Positions 34,598 to 42,505 of a DNA stretch of 42,863 bases are shown one piece after another (the first letter of the stretch is position 1; the number at the start of each line of letters is the position of its first letter). Source of the DNA: an uncultured Lachnospiraceae bacterium (GTDB lineage Bacteria > Bacillota > Clostridia > Lachnospirales > Lachnospiraceae); assembly GCA_947363565.1 (NCBI GenBank), contig CANAPP010000027.1, forward strand, positions 1-42,863, in the 5' to 3' direction. A model generated the notes under the pieces. That model was given only the letters and a program-made list of their open reading frames with translations, was not told where the DNA came from and searched no databases. The translations under genes and the position numbers were made by a program.

Positions 34598-35365
34598 ATG
34601 AATTATTCGGAAAATGACAAGCAGTATCATGTTCAGGTGGGGGAGGGAGATATCGGAAGATATGTGATCCTGCCGGGCGACCCGAAGCGCTGTGAGAAGA
34701 TTGCGCAGTATTTTGACGATGCCAGGCTGGTGGCGGACAGCAGGGAATATGTCACCTATACCGGTTATCTGGACGGAGTGAAGGTGAGCGTGACTTCTAC
34801 CGGTATCGGCGGGCCTTCGGCAGCCATCGCCATGGAAGAGCTGGTGAAGGCGGGGGCGGATACATTCTTAAGGATTGGAACTTGCGGCGGTATGCAGACG
34901 GATGTGATGAGCGGGGATATCGTCATTGCCAACGGAGCGGTCCGGATGGAAGGGACAAGCAGGGAGTATGCGCCCATCGAGTACCCGGCGGTTCCCGATA
35001 CCGGTATTGTGAATGCGCTTACTAAGGCGGCAAGAAAGCTTAAGCAGACCTGCCATGTGGGGGTTGTCCAGTGCAAAGATTCCTTCTACGGACAGCATTC
35101 GCCGGAGACGAAGCCGGTCAGCGGCGAGCTTCTTGATAAATGGGAGGCGTGGAAGCGGATGGGATGTCTGGCTTCGGAGATGGAGTCGGCAGCCTTGTTC
35201 ATCGTCGCCGCAAGCCTCCGGGTGAGGGCGGGTACCTGCCTGCTCGTATTGGCGAACCAGGAGCGGGAGAAGGCAGGGCTTGAAAATCCTGTCGTCCACG
35301 ACACGGACATGGCGATCCGGGTGACCGTGGAGGCGCTAAGAGAGCTGATCCAATCTGATCGTTAG
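34598..35365 (+). CDS. udp: Uridine phosphorylase-type nucleoside phosphorylase
   Basis: The 255-residue PNP/UDP-family enzyme splits a nucleoside with phosphate to base and ribose-1-phosphate. Motifs: [14 protein letters not shown] (phosphate site), [26 protein letters not shown] and the substrate motif [15 protein letters not shown]. The pattern fits uridine phosphorylase better than purine nucleoside phosphorylase, but substrate is not proven. ATG 34598 follows GGGGTG; an in-frame TTG at 34583 is the alternative. It converges on rpiB; the shared hairpin at 35390 separates them. Confidence 0.88.
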   Translation: MNYSENDKQYHVQVGEGDIGRYVILPGDPKRCEKIAQYFDDARLVADSREYVTYTGYLDGVKVSVTSTGIGGPSAAIAMEELVKAGADTFLRIGTCGGMQTDVMSGDIVIANGAVRMEGTSREYAPIEYPAVPDTGIVNALTKAARKLKQTCHVGVVQCKDSFYGQHSPETKPVSGELLDKWEAWKRMGCLASEMESAALFIVAASLRVRAGTCLLVLANQEREKAGLENPVVHDTDMAIRVTVEALRELIQSDR

Positions 35366-35389
35366 TAAATGTGCATGCAGACGTATGTG

Positions 35390-35456
35390 AAAAAGCACCC
35401 ATCTTCCGGCCTGAAGGATATCTGGTCAGGCTTTTGGCGGAGGAGGGGTGCTTTTA
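35390..35456. terminator. Bidirectional hairpin between udp and the rpiB-like gene
   Basis: AAAAGCACCC (35391-35400) pairs with GGGTGCTTTT (35446-35455). The large loop contains a second stem, GCCTGA/TCAGGC. A-run and T-run flanks support termination in both directions. Confidence 0.7.
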
Positions 35457-35474
35457 TCCTTTATCCTGTGCTTC

Positions 35475-35915
35475 CTACCTTTCGTTGTCGTAGGCGACGA
35501 AGCGGTCTACCTTCGGCTGGGAGCCGCATCCCGGCACAAATTCATTGGTAAGGAATTCGGTCACGAACATCTCTCTTTCCTTGCTTCCGGTAGTGAATGC
35601 GCCCATACAGATGATATTGGCATCATTGCTCAGGCGTGCCCGCTGTGCCGAATAGACGTCGGAGACGAGCGCGGCATAAGCGCCCTTAACCTTATTCGCC
35701 GCGATAGAGACACCGATACCTGTCCCGCATACAAGGATCCCACGGTCATACTTCTTCCCAGCGACAGCCTCTGCAACTTCAATCGCCACATTGGCGTAGA
35801 TTGGATCCTCGCTTCCGAAATCCGTCACCTCACCGTAACCTTTCGCCTCAATAAACTTGATCAGGTCTTCCTTTTCCTTCTGTGCGTTTGGATCGCAGCC
35901 GATTGCAATTTTCAT
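35475..35915 (-). CDS. RpiB/LacA/LacB-family sugar-phosphate isomerase, atypical
   Basis: This 146-residue protein has the RpiB/LacAB fold: IAIGCD at the start and the active-site loop LVCGTGIGVSIAANK with Cys63 and Thr65. Compared with E. coli RpiB, two histidines are replaced: GCDH is GCDP here (position 9), and SRQHND is ARLSND here. The second of these, H99 in E. coli, is thought to help open the furanose ring. The protein may therefore use another substrate or mechanism, or be a LacA-like subunit, although no LacB partner is adjacent. AGGAGG precedes the start, and a promoter with three 10-base-phased repeats lies upstream. Confidence 0.85.
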   Translation of the reverse strand: MKIAIGCDPNAQKEKEDLIKFIEAKGYGEVTDFGSEDPIYANVAIEVAEAVAGKKYDRGILVCGTGIGVSIAANKVKGAYAALVSDVYSAQRARLSNDANIICMGAFTTGSKEREMFVTEFLTNEFVPGCGSQPKVDRFVAYDNER

Positions 35916-35970
35916 CGTTCATTCCTCCTAAAATTTAGTCTGTTTTGTCCGCTATGGGTACTGTAAGCAT

Positions 35971-35999
35971 ATTTTAACATTTCATTTCACTTTTGTCTA
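35971..35999 (-). promoter_or_regulatory. Sigma-A promoter for the rpiB-like gene
   Basis: On the minus strand, TAGACA (35999-35994), a 17-base spacer and TAAAAT (35976-35971), each one base from consensus. Confidence 0.65.
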
Positions 36000-36015
36000 C
36001 TTTCGATTACTTTCG
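35989..36015 (-). promoter_or_regulatory. Three 10-base-phased heptamers, probable operator
   Basis: On the minus strand the heptamers CGAAAGT, CGAAAGT and CAAAAGT begin exactly 10 bases apart (plus-strand blocks 36009-36015, 35999-36005, 35989-35995). They span and precede the -35. A TTTCG/CGAAA dyad lies beside them (36011-36025). The form resembles DeoR-family operators, which are CGAAA-rich repeats, but no DeoR gene is in the window. Confidence 0.5.
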
Positions 36016-36035
36016 TTTTTGCGAAATTTTGAAAA

Positions 36036-36806
36036 TCATACCAGCGTACGCAGAACGCTTTCCACAGACGCTGTCTGGCAGTCCGCATATTTTTCCACAC
36101 CGGGGGCACAGTCGTCCATGGCGTAGCCTGTTCCGGCGGCTTCAAGAAGCTCGATATCGTTGAAGTGGTCGCCGAAAGCGATGCCGTCTTTTAGCGGGAT
36201 GCCGAGGTGTTTCGTTAAAGCCGCAAGCCCGGAGCCTTTGTTGGCACCTGGCGCGATAAAATCCACCCACAGGTTTCCCGAAGTGACGATCTTGATCTCC
36301 GAAGAGAACTTTTCCTTGAAAAAATGCTCGGAGATGTCCGTCCCGTCGAAATTCAGGAAGGCGATCTTTAAGAAGGGTTCGTCAACCTCGCACAGATCCG
36401 GGACTACCTTGAGCTTATACTTGACCACGTCACGCAGGTGGTGGATGAATCTTTCATCGGCAGAATCCGTGTAGGCAGTGGATTCGCAGGAAAGCATGCA
36501 GTGGAACTGGGGAAACTGCCTTGCCGCCCGGATAATGCGAAGGCCAAGCTCCCGGCCGATCACCCCTCTTGCGATCACCTGGTGGTTATGTACGCACATA
36601 GAGCCATTTTCCGTGATATAGGAAATGTCGTCCTGCACAGGCCCGAAGAGGCGGTATACATTCTCATACGTCCGGCCGCTGGCGGCGATAAAACGGATGC
36701 CCCTGGCCTTAAGTTTCAAGATCAGGTCAAAAATCTCCGGGTCAAGGCTCTGGGCATCCTTTTTCAGAAGCGTCCCGTCCAGATCACTGGCAACATATCT
36801 TATCAT
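36036..36806 (-). CDS. HAD-superfamily Cof-type phosphatase
   Basis: The 256-residue HAD hydrolase of the Cof/YbjI type probably dephosphorylates sugar phosphates or similar small molecules. Motif I is SDLDGTLL (D8, D10), motif II AASGRTYENV, motif III the lysine in ANKGSGLAAL and motif IV FGDHFNDIELL. A C2-type cap lies between about 85 and 190. ATG 36806 has AAGGAG 8 bases upstream; an in-frame ATG at 36851 lacks a ribosome site. It is followed on the same strand by the rpiB-like gene, which has its own promoter. Confidence 0.9.
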   Translation of the reverse strand: MIRYVASDLDGTLLKKDAQSLDPEIFDLILKLKARGIRFIAASGRTYENVYRLFGPVQDDISYITENGSMCVHNHQVIARGVIGRELGLRIIRAARQFPQFHCMLSCESTAYTDSADERFIHHLRDVVKYKLKVVPDLCEVDEPFLKIAFLNFDGTDISEHFFKEKFSSEIKIVTSGNLWVDFIAPGANKGSGLAALTKHLGIPLKDGIAFGDHFNDIELLEAAGTGYAMDDCAPGVEKYADCQTASVESVLRTLV

Positions 36807-36894
36807 AATCAAAACTCCTTTTTCTTGACTTATCTGCACATTATAATACAAAAATACAGGATTTGGAAGATGGAAAAGGGAGAAAATCTGTCGC

Positions 36895-36923
36895 TTGACG
36901 GCAGGATGCGGAATATTTATAAT
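36895..36923 (+). promoter_or_regulatory. Sigma-A promoter for the metallo-hydrolase gene
   Basis: TTGACG (36895-36900), a 17-base spacer and TATAAT (36918-36923), 65 bases before the start. It is divergent from the HAD gene. Confidence 0.75.
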
Positions 36924-36988
36924 AAATTTATGCTGGCGGGAACCGTAATTGATAAAGGAAACCGCGGCTGGGATCGGAGGAACGGAAG

Positions 36989-37801
36989 ATGAAAGCGACT
37001 GTGCTAGTGGATAATATTGAACATAACGGGATAAAGGGCGAGTGGGGACTCAGTATTTTTATCGAATACGGCGAAAAAAAGATACTTCTGGATACGGGAG
37101 CATCGGGGCTTTTTGCGGAAAACGCAAAAAAGCTCGGGATTTCCGTCGAAGAGGCAGACTACGGCGTTTTATCCCACGCCCATTATGACCACAGCGACGG
37201 CATGCGGAGATTTTTTGCCATAAATCAACAGGCAAAGTTCTACCTGCAGGATAGCTGCGGGGAGGACTGCTATGCGAAGAAATGGATCTTTCGCAGGTAT
37301 ATCGGTATAGAAAAGGGAATCCTCGGGGAATTCGGCGGGCGGATCGTGCGGGTGTCCGGAGATTACCAGCTTTCACCGGGCGTAAGACTTATCCCCCATA
37401 AGTCGCCCAGACTGTCGGAAATCGGTGCGAGGGAGCGGATGTACCGGAAAGAAGGGCTCAGGCTGCGTCCGGATGATTTTTCCCATGAACAGAGCCTGGT
37501 GTTTGATACGCCGGAAGGGCTCGTCATCTTCAATAGCTGTTCCCACGGCGGCGCGGACAATATCATCCGGGAGGTGGCCGCGTGCTGCCCCGGCAAAAGG
37601 GCGCTGGCACTGATCGGCGGCTTCCATCTGTTTAATAAATCGGAGGAGTTTGTAAGAAAGCTTGCAAAGGAGATCCAAAAGACGGGGATACAGGCAGTGT
37701 ATACCGGGCATTGTACCGGGGAGAGGGCTTTTGGGATCTTAAAGGAGGAGCTTAAGGACAGGGCGGTTCAGCTAAAGGCCGGGCTTGTCATGGAGTTTTG
37801 A
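36989..37801 (+). CDS. Metallo-beta-lactamase-fold hydrolase
   Basis: The 270-residue protein has the metal motif SHAHYDHSDG (HxHxDH, about residues 62-71), a later histidine in NSCSHGGADN (about 190), LIGGFHLF and the final YTGHCTGERAF. The sequence resembles the branch annotated as dihydropterin/RFA-P synthase-like (archaeal pterin) hydrolases, whose bacterial role is unclear. ATG follows a GGAGGAACGGAAG stretch. The next gene begins 12 bases after its stop, suggesting a two-gene transcript. Confidence 0.88.
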   Translation: MKATVLVDNIEHNGIKGEWGLSIFIEYGEKKILLDTGASGLFAENAKKLGISVEEADYGVLSHAHYDHSDGMRRFFAINQQAKFYLQDSCGEDCYAKKWIFRRYIGIEKGILGEFGGRIVRVSGDYQLSPGVRLIPHKSPRLSEIGARERMYRKEGLRLRPDDFSHEQSLVFDTPEGLVIFNSCSHGGADNIIREVAACCPGKRALALIGGFHLFNKSEEFVRKLAKEIQKTGIQAVYTGHCTGERAFGILKEELKDRAVQLKAGLVMEF

Positions 37802-37813
37802 CGGAGGATGAAG

Positions 37814-38536
37814 ATGGGTTTGTTAAAAATACTGAAAAAGATGTGCCTGCTGGCCATCTTGATCGTCGCCGGTGTCGGGGCGCTGCTTGGCGTCTGCATA
37901 TTTTTTGAAAAACTGCTCCTGCCCAGGGATTATTATTTTTACCAGTATCATGCCCTGGCGGAAAAGGTTTTGATCTATCTGATCGTTATCCCCGTGGTCA
38001 CTTTTCTGGGGATTGTGTGCGGGCGGCTTCACCGAAGGCGGGAAGAGGTGCTGGAGGATATGTATGACCTGTTTTTCCTTTGGAGGCGCGCGGGCAGGGT
38101 AAGGCCCATACTGATCCTGGTGTGGCTTTTCTGCCTGTACTGCTGCGCGTCCTCTGCCACGGTCGTCACGAAAGATAAGATCATCTGCCATTCGCCCCTG
38201 CATCCGTCAGGCGTTGCGTATGGCTACAGCGATGTTACGCAGATTGACACCGGTTTTGGGCAGAAGCGCTTTGCATTGTTGGAATACCGGCGGAAGGGCA
38301 ATTTTTATTATCAGATTGAACTTGACGGGCGGCGGATCGTATTTTCTACGCCCGGCGTTAATGAGGATATTGCGCGGTATGCCGACGAGACATATCTTGA
38401 GCTTGAGGATTTTGACAGGCGCCTTACTTCGCTTGGCATCCCGAAGCGTTCGGATGAAAAGGGCGCAGCAGACTGTGGCCTGGATAAAGAGTATGTAGAA
38501 CGGTTCTTTAGGATCATCGCCCGGGGCAAGGATTAA
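37814..38536 (+). CDS. Membrane protein of unknown function
   Basis: A 240-residue protein with three hydrophobic helices (about residues 8-32, 48-68 and 95-115) and a C-terminal soluble domain of about 125 residues rich in beta strand (VVTKDKIICHSPLHPSG, then FALLEYRRKGNFYYQIELDG), which resembles small membrane-anchored PH-like domains. ATG 37814 is chosen because GGAGG lies 6 bases upstream; ATG 37808 abuts that site. Function unknown; its proximity to the metallo-hydrolase suggests co-expression only. Confidence 0.65.
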   Translation: MGLLKILKKMCLLAILIVAGVGALLGVCIFFEKLLLPRDYYFYQYHALAEKVLIYLIVIPVVTFLGIVCGRLHRRREEVLEDMYDLFFLWRRAGRVRPILILVWLFCLYCCASSATVVTKDKIICHSPLHPSGVAYGYSDVTQIDTGFGQKRFALLEYRRKGNFYYQIELDGRRIVFSTPGVNEDIARYADETYLELEDFDRRLTSLGIPKRSDEKGAADCGLDKEYVERFFRIIARGKD

Positions 38537-38607
38537 TCTATTGTATTTTCAAGGGAAAGATGGTAGTATAGAATGCAGTGAAATGCGTGAACATGAAGGA
38601 GGATTTC

Positions 38608-39513
38608 ATGGCAGAGATTGTGATCATCGGAGCGGCGATCATCGATGTGCTGGTCCGTCCGGCGGATGCCTCGGTTTTTGCGTCAGGCTCGTATCCGGCG
38701 GAGGATATCCGCATGGCGCCGGGAGCGGATGCCATGAACGAGGCACTTGTCCTCGCAAGCCTTGGTAAGCAGGTGCGTCTTGAGACGGTCATCGGGGATG
38801 ACGCGGCAGGCGGATTCTTAAGGAAGGAATGCCAGGATAAAGGGATCGTGCTTGACGGGCAAAAGAGCAGAAAAGAGATTCCCACGGGGATCAATGTGGT
38901 GCTTGTGGGACCGGACGGGGAGAGGAGCTTTCTTACCAATCCCCGGGGGAGCCTTCGGGCGCTTGAGCTTTCGGACATCCGTATGCCTTTCGAGAAGGAG
39001 GCGAAGTTTTTGTGCTTTGCCAGTATTTTTGTGTTCCCGAAGATTAAGGCCGCGCAGCTTGTCCGCATATTTTCCCAGGCGAAAAAGCAGGGGATCACCG
39101 TATGCGCGGATATGACCAAGTGTAAACATAAGGAGACCGCAGCCGATATGGCCGAAGCTTTTGCCTGTATCGATTACCTGTTTGCCAACGAGGAAGAGGC
39201 CGCACTTCTCACCGGGGAGGCGGATACGAAAAAGGCGGCAGAGAGCCTTCTTTCTTCCGGAGCAGGACATGTCATCATCAAATGCGGCGCGCGGGGATGC
39301 CTGTTAAAGACCCGGACAGAGGAGTATACCGTCCCCGCCAGAAAGGGCACGGTGTGTATAGATACGACCGGGGCAGGCGACAGCTTTGTGGCAGGCTTTA
39401 TCTTCGCCCTGTCAGAGGGAAGAACACTTTACCAGTGCGCGCAGTTTGCCAACGCATGCGGTGCGCGGGCAACGGAGAGTCTTGGCGCTACAGCGTGGAC
39501 AAAAGAGGCTTAG
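38608..39513 (+). CDS. PfkB-family carbohydrate kinase
   Basis: The 301-residue ribokinase-like kinase starts MAEIVIIGAAIIDVLVRP and has the first family region around GADAMNEALVLASLG, which replaces the usual GGN with GAD, and the catalytic DTTGAGDSFVAGF near the C-terminus. The ATP-binding part is TKCKHKE through VIIKCGARGCLL. The substrate (sugar or nucleoside) is not clear. ATG 38608 has AAGGAGG 7 bases upstream; ATG 38578 is in frame but without a site. A weak promoter (TTGTAT-N17-TAGTAT, 38541-38569) lies before it. Confidence 0.88.
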   Translation: MAEIVIIGAAIIDVLVRPADASVFASGSYPAEDIRMAPGADAMNEALVLASLGKQVRLETVIGDDAAGGFLRKECQDKGIVLDGQKSRKEIPTGINVVLVGPDGERSFLTNPRGSLRALELSDIRMPFEKEAKFLCFASIFVFPKIKAAQLVRIFSQAKKQGITVCADMTKCKHKETAADMAEAFACIDYLFANEEEAALLTGEADTKKAAESLLSSGAGHVIIKCGARGCLLKTRTEEYTVPARKGTVCIDTTGAGDSFVAGFIFALSEGRTLYQCAQFANACGARATESLGATAWTKEA

Positions 39514-39534
39514 CATAAAGGAGGAAATATAGTT

Positions 39535-39957
39535 ATGATATTCAAAGGAAAAGTGGCGCCATGGTGGTATGTGGTGACGGCAGGGCTTAACGGAGTGGCG
39601 CTGGCCGCCTTGATCTATCAGGTCCAGACGGATAATTTATCAGCGATCTTTATCGGGAACCTGCTGTTGTTCCTGCTTCTGGACTTGTATTTTTTGCCTC
39701 CTATCTTCAAAAACGAGGTTACCATCAGCAAAAAGACCGTGACGGTGAAGTTCGGGCTGCTCACCAAGGAAATTTCTATACCGGGCATCACATGCGTCAG
39801 GAAGATGAAGAGCTATTCGGCATCCTTCGCCGCATCCTTTGACCGGGTGGGCATCGAATCCAGGAGTATGACGGCTGTCTTTATCTCTCTCAGGGACAAT
39901 GAGGCATTCATCAAAGAGCTGATGAGAAAGAACCGGAAGATAAAATATCTGATGTAA
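39535..39957 (+). CDS. Small membrane protein with PH-like domain
   Basis: A 140-residue protein with two hydrophobic helices near the N-terminus (about 10-28 and 36-55) and a soluble part (60-140) with the strand pattern NEVTISKKTVTVKFGLLTK and SIPGITCVRKMKS of bacterial PH (bPH/DUF1200-like) domains. No activity is known. AAAGGAGG lies 10 bases upstream. It follows the kinase gene by 21 bases and ends before a strong terminator, so it is the likely end of that transcript. Confidence 0.7.
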   Translation: MIFKGKVAPWWYVVTAGLNGVALAALIYQVQTDNLSAIFIGNLLLFLLLDLYFLPPIFKNEVTISKKTVTVKFGLLTKEISIPGITCVRKMKSYSASFAASFDRVGIESRSMTAVFISLRDNEAFIKELMRKNRKIKYLM

Positions 39958-39967
39958 AAATGAAAAC

Positions 39968-40015
39968 AATATGGGACGGGGCATAAAAAATAACGATCCG
40001 TCCCATATTATTTTG
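39968..40015 (+). terminator. Rho-independent terminator
   Basis: AATATGGGACGG (39968-39979) pairs perfectly over 12 bases with CCGTCCCATATT (39998-40009), followed by ATTTTG. The 18-base loop is A-rich. Confidence 0.85.
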
Positions 40016-40035
40016 TAGCAGAGGGATTGATCGTT

Positions 40036-42078
40036 ATGGATGACAGACAGTTTTTGGAAGAGACACAGTATTTAAGCGCAATGATTGAAAAGATCGACAG
40101 CCGGATCGCTGAGACAACGGAGGCGATTTCCCGGGGGCAGAAGGAAATCGGCGGCATGCACAATTATTACTGGCAGAACTATACGGAGATGGACCAGTAC
40201 GGATACGAGGATTACGACAACCAGCAGGCGCTTCTTGAGCAGGTGAATGCCAATCAGGCGCAGGAAAAGCAAATGCGGCGGCTGAAAAGGATGCGTGACT
40301 GCCCGTATTTCGGACGGGTGGATTTCCGGTATGAGGGAGAGGATACGGCGGAAGTCTTCTACATCGGCATCGGGAACTTTGCCCGGAAAGCGGGGGCTGT
40401 ACCGTTTATCTACGACTGGCGGGCGCCGGTGTCGGGGCTTTTCTATGACTATGACAAAGGGCCGGCGGCTTACCAGGCGCCTTCCAAAGTTATGGAAGGA
40501 GAGATCCTAAAAAAGCGCCAGTATAAGATCCGGGACGGACATCTTGTTTACGCCTTTGAATGCGATACAAAGATAGACGACGACATCTTGAAGGCGGAGC
40601 TTGGCAGCAACAGCGATACACAGCTTAAGAACATCGTCCGCACGATCCAGAAGGAGCAGAATGCCATCATCCGCAACACAAAGGATAAAATCCTTGTCAT
40701 CCAGGGAGCGGCCGGGAGCGGGAAGACATCCATCGCCCTGCACCGTATCGCCTACCTGCTTTACCATGACAGGGAGCGGTTAAAGTCCTCGGATATCCTG
40801 ATCCTGTCCCCGAACAGTGTGTTCTCGGACTATATCTCACACATCCTGCCAGAGCTTGGGGAGGAGAATATCCGGGAGATGAGTTTTGATCTTTTTGCCT
40901 GCCGGGAGCTTAAAAGTATCGCTGCCGACTGTGAGGATGCTTACGATCATCTGGAACGCCAGATCAGATTCCCGGATAAGGAAGAACAGCGAAGATTCCT
41001 TGAAAAGCAGTCGCAGGCATTTATCGGGCTGATGGAAGGTTACCTGGCGGTGCTCGAAGATGAGCTTGTGGAACTTTGCGGAGTCGCCTTCAAAGGCTTA
41101 AAAAAGACGGAGGAGGAGATGATAAAGCTCTTTTACTTCCGGTTCCAGAACACGCCGTTGCTCGACCGTCTTAACGTCGTGCGGGAATATTTTGCAGATG
41201 AATATGAGACGCTTAAAGGAAGAAGCCTTTCGGAGGTAGAAGCGGAAGCCCTTGAAGGTATCTTTTCGCGGATGTATGTGACGACGGATATCTATCGGAT
41301 CTACAGCCGGATGCTTCGTGCTTACGGCTATGAACCGCTGCCGGATGTGCCGCCGGAGAAGCGGAAGATTCCATATGAGGACGTCTTCCCGATGCTCTAT
41401 CTCAAGTACCGCCTGCTGGGAAGACGGCCGCGCAGGCAGATCCGCCATCTGGTCATCGATGAGATGCAGGATTATTCCTTCCTGCAGTATACAATCCTCA
41501 GTGAGATGTTCGCCTGCCCCATGACGATCCTCGGCGACAGGGCGCAGACACTCACCGGGGAAAGCCAGGATGTCTTAAGCTTTCTTCCCAAGGTGTTCGG
41601 CAGGGGCGTTAGGAAGATCGTGATCAGCAAAAGCTACCGCAATACACTGGAGATCGCTGAGTATGCGGCGAAGCTTTCCGGCCTTAAGGGAATAACGTTT
41701 TTAGAGCGCCACGGAAAAGATGTTGAGGAAGAGACATTTCATGGGGTGGATGAGCTTCTTTCGGCCGTGGCGGAAAATGTCTCAAAGGAGTACGAGACGG
41801 CGGCGCTCCTTACCATGACGCAGGAGGAAGCCTACGACCTCTTCCGGCTGATCGAAGGCCGGGTCAGGGAAAAGGGCATTCCAATCCATTATATTGACCG
41901 GGACAGCACGGCCTTTGCGCGGGGACTTACGGTCACCACCTATTATCTGGCGAAGGGACTGGAATTTGATCAGGTATTTACCGCATTCCCGAAAAAGGAT
42001 CACCCGTATCTTCGCCAGGCCGCCTATATCAGCGCGACGCGGGCGCTCCACGAGCTTTATCTGTACCGCCTTAAGTGA
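40036..42078 (+). CDS. HelD-like superfamily 1 helicase (RNA polymerase recycling factor family)
   Basis: The 680-residue protein starts with a long charged coiled coil (1-90). A 1A domain split by an insert follows, with Walker A GAAGSGKTS (224-232) after the Q-motif-like KEQNAIIRN. The middle has DEMQDYSFLQY (Walker B) and GDRAQTL, and the C-terminus has VTTYYLAKGLEFDQV and SATRALHELYLY. The order and the N-terminal coiled coil fit HelD, which pulls stalled RNA polymerase from DNA, rather than UvrD/PcrA. ATG 40036 is 9 bases after GAGGGA; a TTG at 40027 abuts it. Confidence 0.88.
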   Translation: MDDRQFLEETQYLSAMIEKIDSRIAETTEAISRGQKEIGGMHNYYWQNYTEMDQYGYEDYDNQQALLEQVNANQAQEKQMRRLKRMRDCPYFGRVDFRYEGEDTAEVFYIGIGNFARKAGAVPFIYDWRAPVSGLFYDYDKGPAAYQAPSKVMEGEILKKRQYKIRDGHLVYAFECDTKIDDDILKAELGSNSDTQLKNIVRTIQKEQNAIIRNTKDKILVIQGAAGSGKTSIALHRIAYLLYHDRERLKSSDILILSPNSVFSDYISHILPELGEENIREMSFDLFACRELKSIAADCEDAYDHLERQIRFPDKEEQRRFLEKQSQAFIGLMEGYLAVLEDELVELCGVAFKGLKKTEEEMIKLFYFRFQNTPLLDRLNVVREYFADEYETLKGRSLSEVEAEALEGIFSRMYVTTDIYRIYSRMLRAYGYEPLPDVPPEKRKIPYEDVFPMLYLKYRLLGRRPRRQIRHLVIDEMQDYSFLQYTILSEMFACPMTILGDRAQTLTGESQDVLSFLPKVFGRGVRKIVISKSYRNTLEIAEYAAKLSGLKGITFLERHGKDVEEETFHGVDELLSAVAENVSKEYETAALLTMTQEEAYDLFRLIEGRVREKGIPIHYIDRDSTAFARGLTVTTYYLAKGLEFDQVFTAFPKKDHPYLRQAAYISATRALHELYLYRLK

Positions 42079-42098
42079 AGGAATCTTTTTCCAGCCAG

Positions 42099-42127
42099 TC
42101 ATAATACGCGCCCCTTTCACATAGACT
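42099..42127 (+). promoter_or_regulatory. Sigma-E-type sporulation promoter for yqfCD
   Basis: TCATAAT (42099-42105) matches the Bacillus sigma-E -35 (KMATATT) at 6 of 7, and CATAGACT (42120-42127) matches the -10 (CATACANT) at 7 of 8, with a 14-base spacer. yqfC and yqfD are known sigma-E genes in Bacillus. Confidence 0.6.
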
Positions 42128-42154
42128 ACAATAAAATCTGTGAATGGCGTTTGT

Positions 42155-42469
42155 ATGAAGGCAAAAAGGCAGGTATCATCGCGGGAAGACCACTCCCTTA
42201 AGCATAGACTGTCAGAGCTGTCTGAACTTCCGAAGGACGTGGTGCTTGGCATCCCCATGCTCACCATGGTCGGGCAGATGGAGCTGAATATTGAAAATTA
42301 CCGAGGAATCATCGAATATACGGACTGCCTGATCCGCATCCACACGAAGGACGGGCAGATCCGCATCTGCGGGAAGAACTTAAAGGTCGACTATTACACC
42401 AATGACGAGATGAAAGTCACCGGGCATATCATATCCATCGAATATGTAAGCCTGTCCGTACCGGATTAA
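42155..42469 (+). CDS. yqfC: Sporulation protein YqfC
   Basis: The 104-residue protein matches the YabP/YqfC family: ELPKDVVLGIPMLTMVGQ, IIEYTDCLIRIHTKDGQIRI and the C-terminal strand HIISIEYV. It is a mother-cell sporulation protein in Bacillus whose molecular role is not well defined. ATG 42155 gives the expected N-terminus; an in-frame GTG at 42140 exists. No good ribosome site is visible upstream, so the start is less certain than the family. A sigma-E-type promoter lies 28 bases upstream, and yqfD follows 36 bases later. Confidence 0.9.
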   Translation: MKAKRQVSSREDHSLKHRLSELSELPKDVVLGIPMLTMVGQMELNIENYRGIIEYTDCLIRIHTKDGQIRICGKNLKVDYYTNDEMKVTGHIISIEYVSLSVPD

Positions 42470-42505
42470 ATACCATTCCAAAATCTAAGGCGGGAGGAAA
42501 TATCG

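Noticed and set aside
35448-35966. A 172-residue plus-strand frame over the rpiB-like gene
   Set aside because: The minus-strand protein has the RpiB loop, a ribosome site and a promoter; the plus frame has none.
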